From an uncultured Prevotellaceae bacterium (lineage in GTDB: Bacteria > Bacteroidota > Bacteroidia > Bacteroidales > Bacteroidaceae), in the NCBI GenBank assembly GCA_946410305.1, contig CAMJZV010000002.1, forward strand, positions 1-64,000: a DNA stretch of 64,000 nt. Direction: 5' to 3'. A program made the position numbers and the translations under genes. Of the stretch, positions 61,776 to 64,000 are shown piece after piece. The notes beneath the pieces were generated by a model. That model worked only from the letters and a program-made list of their open reading frames with translations. It was not told where the DNA came from and made no database searches. Each line of letters opens with the position of its first letter. The first letter of the stretch is position 1.

Positions 61776-61963
61776 GATTGATGACTCTGCTTGAAATCGG
61801 ATATAAACTCACTCAAAGGAGTCCATGCAGAAGGATTGTCTAACTCTCTTTCTGCATCCATCAGCTCGGCCTTGACTTCCTCAACTGTACGCGGCAGTCC
61901 GAAGTCTTGTCCAGGAAACTGACAGTCTTCCATCTCTACAACAAGCTGTTCTTTTTTCATCAT
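61763..61963 (-). CDS. Putative antitoxin
   Basis: A 66-residue acidic protein (starts MMKKEQLVVEMEDCQFPGQD) upstream of and overlapping the toxin. No DNA-binding domain is obvious. The assignment rests on position, size and overlap. The promoter box lies 18 bases upstream. Confidence 0.7.
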   Translation of the reverse strand: MMKKEQLVVEMEDCQFPGQDFGLPRTVEEVKAELMDAERELDNPSAWTPLSEFISDFKQSHQSWLQ

Positions 61964-61980
61964 TATCTATATTGACGTTG

Positions 61981-61988
61981 CAAAGATA
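61981..61988 (-). promoter_or_regulatory. -7 box for the toxin-antitoxin pair
   Basis: TATCTTTG on the minus strand, 17 bases before the antitoxin start. Confidence 0.6.
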
Positions 61989-62098
61989 GGAAGTCTTTTT
62001 GAATATTCCAAATTATTCAGGGAAAAACTTACGGGATTTCTCTTTTTTTTCTTTCTCTTTTTCCTCCACTTATATTTGCATATCTCGATTATTTTTTG

Positions 62099-62106
62099 TA
62101 CCTTTG
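62099..62106 (+). promoter_or_regulatory. -7 box for the smalltalk-lysis module
   Basis: TACCTTTG, 82 bases before the smalltalk ATG; another candidate, TATATTTG, is at 62071-62078. Confidence 0.55.
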
Positions 62107-62188
62107 TATAGTAAGTCATAGGTGCTTTAATGCGCTGGACTACAAATAATTAACCCTATATATTAACCATTAAAAACACACTAGAATT

Positions 62189-62278
62189 ATGAACAAGACA
62201 ACGAAAATTATTCTTCAGGCTCTGAGTTACATTATCAGTCTTCTGCTGGGCGCTGGCGGTGCCACGATGCTGAGTTAA
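62189..62278 (+). CDS. Smalltalk-family membrane peptide
   Basis: A 29-residue peptide starting MNKTTKIILQALSYIISLLL: basic N-terminus and one hydrophobic helix with a Gly-rich end (GAGGATMLS). It resembles the peptide at 2059-2157 in size and pattern. It is followed after 16 bases by a two-helix membrane protein and an M15 peptidase. Function unknown; the context suggests help in passing the lysin through the membrane. Confidence 0.75.
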   Translation: MNKTTKIILQALSYIISLLLGAGGATMLS

Positions 62279-62294
62279 GAAACGACCAAATACT

Positions 62295-62516
62295 ATGGAA
62301 AACACGCGCTTTAAAATCTCTCAGTATGCCTGTGCGGTGCTGCTCATCGTGAGCAGCATTGCGCTGGTGGCCTATCAGGTCATCATGATCGACGATGTGT
62401 CCAACGGCCTGCTGGTCTATGTAGCACAGGCCTTCCTGCTCGTCGCCAGCATCTTCGGACTTGACTACTATGTGAAACTTATCAGCAAGAAAATCGATGG
62501 AAAACACACAACTTAA
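62295..62516 (+). CDS. Two-helix membrane protein, holin-like
   Basis: A 73-residue protein with two hydrophobic segments (about residues 10-30 and 38-60; YACAVLLIVSSIALVAYQV and VYVAQAFLLVASIFGL) and a basic C-terminus. The size and topology are those of small phage holins. Its end overlaps the M15 peptidase start by 20 bases. The holin role is inferred from context only. Confidence 0.6.
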   Translation: MENTRFKISQYACAVLLIVSSIALVAYQVIMIDDVSNGLLVYVAQAFLLVASIFGLDYYVKLISKKIDGKHTT

Positions 62517-62916
62517 TGACACCCGACTGTCGCCCCACTTCCGCCTAGGCGAGTTTCTTAATCTCGGCAAGTATTCCGACAACATTCCCACCATGCAGCA
62601 CGTGGCGAACCTAACCTATGGCTGTCTGATGCTCTTGGAGCCCGCTCGACAAGTGGTTGGTCCTATCCTCATCAACTCCGGCTTCCGTTCTTCCCGCGTC
62701 AATGCCCTTGTCGGTGGCGTCCGCAACACGCAGCACCTTCTCGGCCAGGCTGCCGACATCCGCCCTCGCGACCCCAAGCAGTTCTCAAAACTGGTAGACT
62801 TCCTAAAGAATTGGGAACACACCGACCAGCTCCTCACCGGCAACGGCTGGCTCCACATCTCGTGGAATCCCTTCGCAGCACCGCGCCACTTCGTCAGGGT
62901 AGGGTATTATAAATAA
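62497..62916 (+). CDS. M15-family peptidoglycan peptidase (endolysin-like)
   Basis: A 139-residue M15 (VanY/endolysin-type) zinc peptidase. NSGFRSSRVNALVGG, the QHLLGQAADI motif (His and Asp ligands, about residues 76-85) and WLHISW (third His, about 116) are present. It has no signal peptide. It would cleave peptide bonds of peptidoglycan stem peptides if released to the periplasm, for which the preceding holin-like gene could serve. This is the standard size for phage endolysins of this type. Confidence 0.85.
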   Translation: MENTQLNDTRLSPHFRLGEFLNLGKYSDNIPTMQHVANLTYGCLMLLEPARQVVGPILINSGFRSSRVNALVGGVRNTQHLLGQAADIRPRDPKQFSKLVDFLKNWEHTDQLLTGNGWLHISWNPFAAPRHFVRVGYYK

Positions 62917-62939
62917 TATGTAGCAGGGGGGGATTGAGT

Positions 62940-62980
62940 TTACACGTCGTCGATGATGTCTTCGATACCGTCGTCTGCCA
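62940..62980 (-). pseudogene. Gene 3'-end fragment on the minus strand
   Basis: The minus strand reads ADDGIEDIIDDV and a stop (62940-62942), the acidic end of some protein, but the frame is cut off at about 62980 by the start of a plus-strand fragment. Identity unknown. Confidence 0.4.
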
Positions 62981-63133
62981 GAGTTATTTACACCAGAAGA
63001 TGTAGACCGTGAATACGGTTACCAAGGTGTTTCAGGAAGCATCTATAGTCGTGTGAAGCGACTGTGTGACGATGGTCTTGCACAGAAAATCCGTCAAGGT
63101 GTGGATAAAGGAAAGTACCGCAAACTGACGTAA
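62978..63133 (+). pseudogene. Winged-helix-like 3' gene fragment
   Basis: An open frame without a start codon: PELFTPEDVDREYGYQGVSG and on to a basic KGKYRKLT end. It looks like the C-terminal part of a winged-helix or VirE-like DNA-binding protein, but I cannot name it. It joins the minus-strand fragment directly, which suggests a recombination scar at the right island end. Confidence 0.45.
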
Positions 63134-63158
63134 TCTTGCAATCTTGCAAATTGCAAAG
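63131..63158. repeat. Short octamer repeats at the right island edge
   Basis: Two tandem TCTTGCAA units and a related ATTGCAAA unit follow the fragment's stop codon. The rest of 63134-63262 shows no gene. Confidence 0.55.
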
Positions 63159-63262
63159 AAAGTTGTAGGTAGCCTTAATACGAAAGTACACAAAAGGAAG
63201 GTTTAGCTCGACAACCCGAAGGGGAAGTCAACCGTCCCTTTTGTGTACCTTTTGTGCCCTTA

Positions 63263-64000
63263 TTAGTTGTACGGCCCGTTGACGTCGTGGCGGAAGAGGG
63301 TGGCGGGCAGATTGTAGAAGCGGACAAAGTCGCTGGTAGAGGTATGGCCAGGGTAGGGCACAAAGAAGCTGGCGGGAGAGGCGTTGCTCCATAAGAGGAC
63401 ATAGCTGATGGGGTGCTTCTCCAAGACTGTTGCCAGGGTGTGCGTCCACCAGTCGTCGGTCTTGATGCCGTTATAGCCGGTCTCTGCCACGGCGATGGGT
63501 TTGCCGTGCTGCTTGCCAATGGCGGCGAGCATGGTGAGCTGACGGTCTAGCTGCTGAGCGTAGCGGGCTACGAGGGTGGTGTCGCCCTCTGGAGCGTCAC
63601 AATAGTAGCTGAGGCCCAACAGGTCGATGATGTCGTCGCCAGGATACTGCTCCATGTATTTCTGCTCGGTGGTCAGTGAATCGACAGTGGGGGCATAGAC
63701 AAGCAGGGCGTTGGTGACGTCGTTCTCCTTCAGACCCTCGGCCAGCGATTGCCACAGCGCCTTGCTCTGCTGTCCGCGCAAGCGTAGCAGGACGGGCACG
63801 CGGACACCGTAGGGAGTCTCCAGCGAATTGAGGAATGCTGCCAGAGGCGCTACGGCGTTGGCAGAGGGCAGGGTCAGCGAGAGGGTGACGATGCCGTTGT
63901 CATTATACGTGTTGATAACCTCCTGACGAATCAGGCTCAGCTCTTTGCCTTCGGCAGTCTGCTGGTTGCCCTTCTCGATGCCCGTGATGTCGAAGCCTGC
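63263..64000 (-). CDS. GH26-like protein, 3' part, without the usual acid/base segment
   Basis: The frame is open to the window edge, so the 5' part lies outside. It matches the C-terminal half of GH26 beta-mannanases: VPVLLRLRG, YPGDDIIDLLGLSYY, KPIAVAETGY (nucleophile Glu), and ISYVLLWSNA with FFVPYPGH. In GH26 enzymes VPVLFRP is followed by the acid/base HE motif and an aromatic stretch; here LLRLRGQQSKALWQSL replaces it. It may be a mannan-binding protein or an enzyme of changed mechanism. It is on the same strand as the GH5 gene across the island. Confidence 0.7.
   Translation of the reverse strand, partial: AGFDITGIEKGNQQTAEGKELSLIRQEVINTYNDNGIVTLSLTLPSANAVAPLAAFLNSLETPYGVRVPVLLRLRGQQSKALWQSLAEGLKENDVTNALLVYAPTVDSLTTEQKYMEQYPGDDIIDLLGLSYYCDAPEGDTTLVARYAQQLDRQLTMLAAIGKQHGKPIAVAETGYNGIKTDDWWTHTLATVLEKHPISYVLLWSNASPASFFVPYPGHTSTSDFVRFYNLPATLFRHDVNGPYN

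Overview
The window looks like a chromosomal segment of a Prevotella-type Bacteroidota (Bacteroidales). I base this on the many TAnnTTTG promoter boxes, some with an upstream TTTG, and on lineage-typical families: TamL, DUF4494, HU-HIG-like proteins, smalltalk peptides, an HTCS-like regulator and a DPP III with the HECLGH motif. No rRNA, tRNA or CRISPR array was found.

Layout. 0-2.3 kb: a truncated accessory cassette (small OB-like protein, an inverted-octamer structure, two HU-like proteins, a smalltalk peptide) on the plus strand. 2.3-28.3 kb: mostly core genes (rRNA methyltransferase, a degenerate Fic, TamL, WalJ-like hydrolase, LolE-like permease, aminotransferase, a membrane pseudokinase, YggS, flavodoxin-ferredoxin, AraC, DPP III, Fur-purA-hisS-esterase, rubrerythrin, a WecB-like protein, queC-radA, small membrane proteins, M48 protease). 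28.4-31.8 kb: a broken porin, a solute-binding lipoprotein and a TPR protein behind paired palindromic operators. 31.9-38.6 kb: a minus-strand kdsA-kdsD-regulator-phospholipase D operon whose regulator is an HTCS without kinase domain, phospho-His or phospho-Asp. 38.8-46.8 kb: porin, purine permease, orphan histidine kinase, MscS channel, sugar kinase and a phosphoethanolamine transferase. 46.9-50.5 kb: GH5 mannanase, mannose-6-phosphate isomerase and a GH5 glucanase; a GH26-like gene enters at the right edge (63.3-64.0 kb).

Between the two glycanase blocks lies an accessory island (about 50.6-63.2 kb). It contains a second, fuller copy of the cassette on the minus strand (OB-like proteins, inverted octamers, DUF3987-like protein, primase, HU-like), a restriction-modification-like operon (two methyltransferase ORFs, a GIY-YIG/SF2 helicase fusion and an unknown 500-residue protein) with its own promoter, leader hairpin and terminator, a RelE/ParE-type toxin-antitoxin pair, and a smalltalk/two-TM/M15-peptidase module resembling a phage lysis cassette.

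The most unusual signals are: (1) the same architecture in both cassettes, three tandem 8-bp units repeated in inverted orientation across an AT-rich core, with different unit sequences at the two loci; (2) short palindromic or tandem repeats that have entered coding genes in frame (manA, the rRNA methyltransferase, the primase, the WecB-like gene); (3) a series of proteins that keep their fold but have lost catalytic residues (HTCS, pseudokinase, Fic, WecB-like, GH26).
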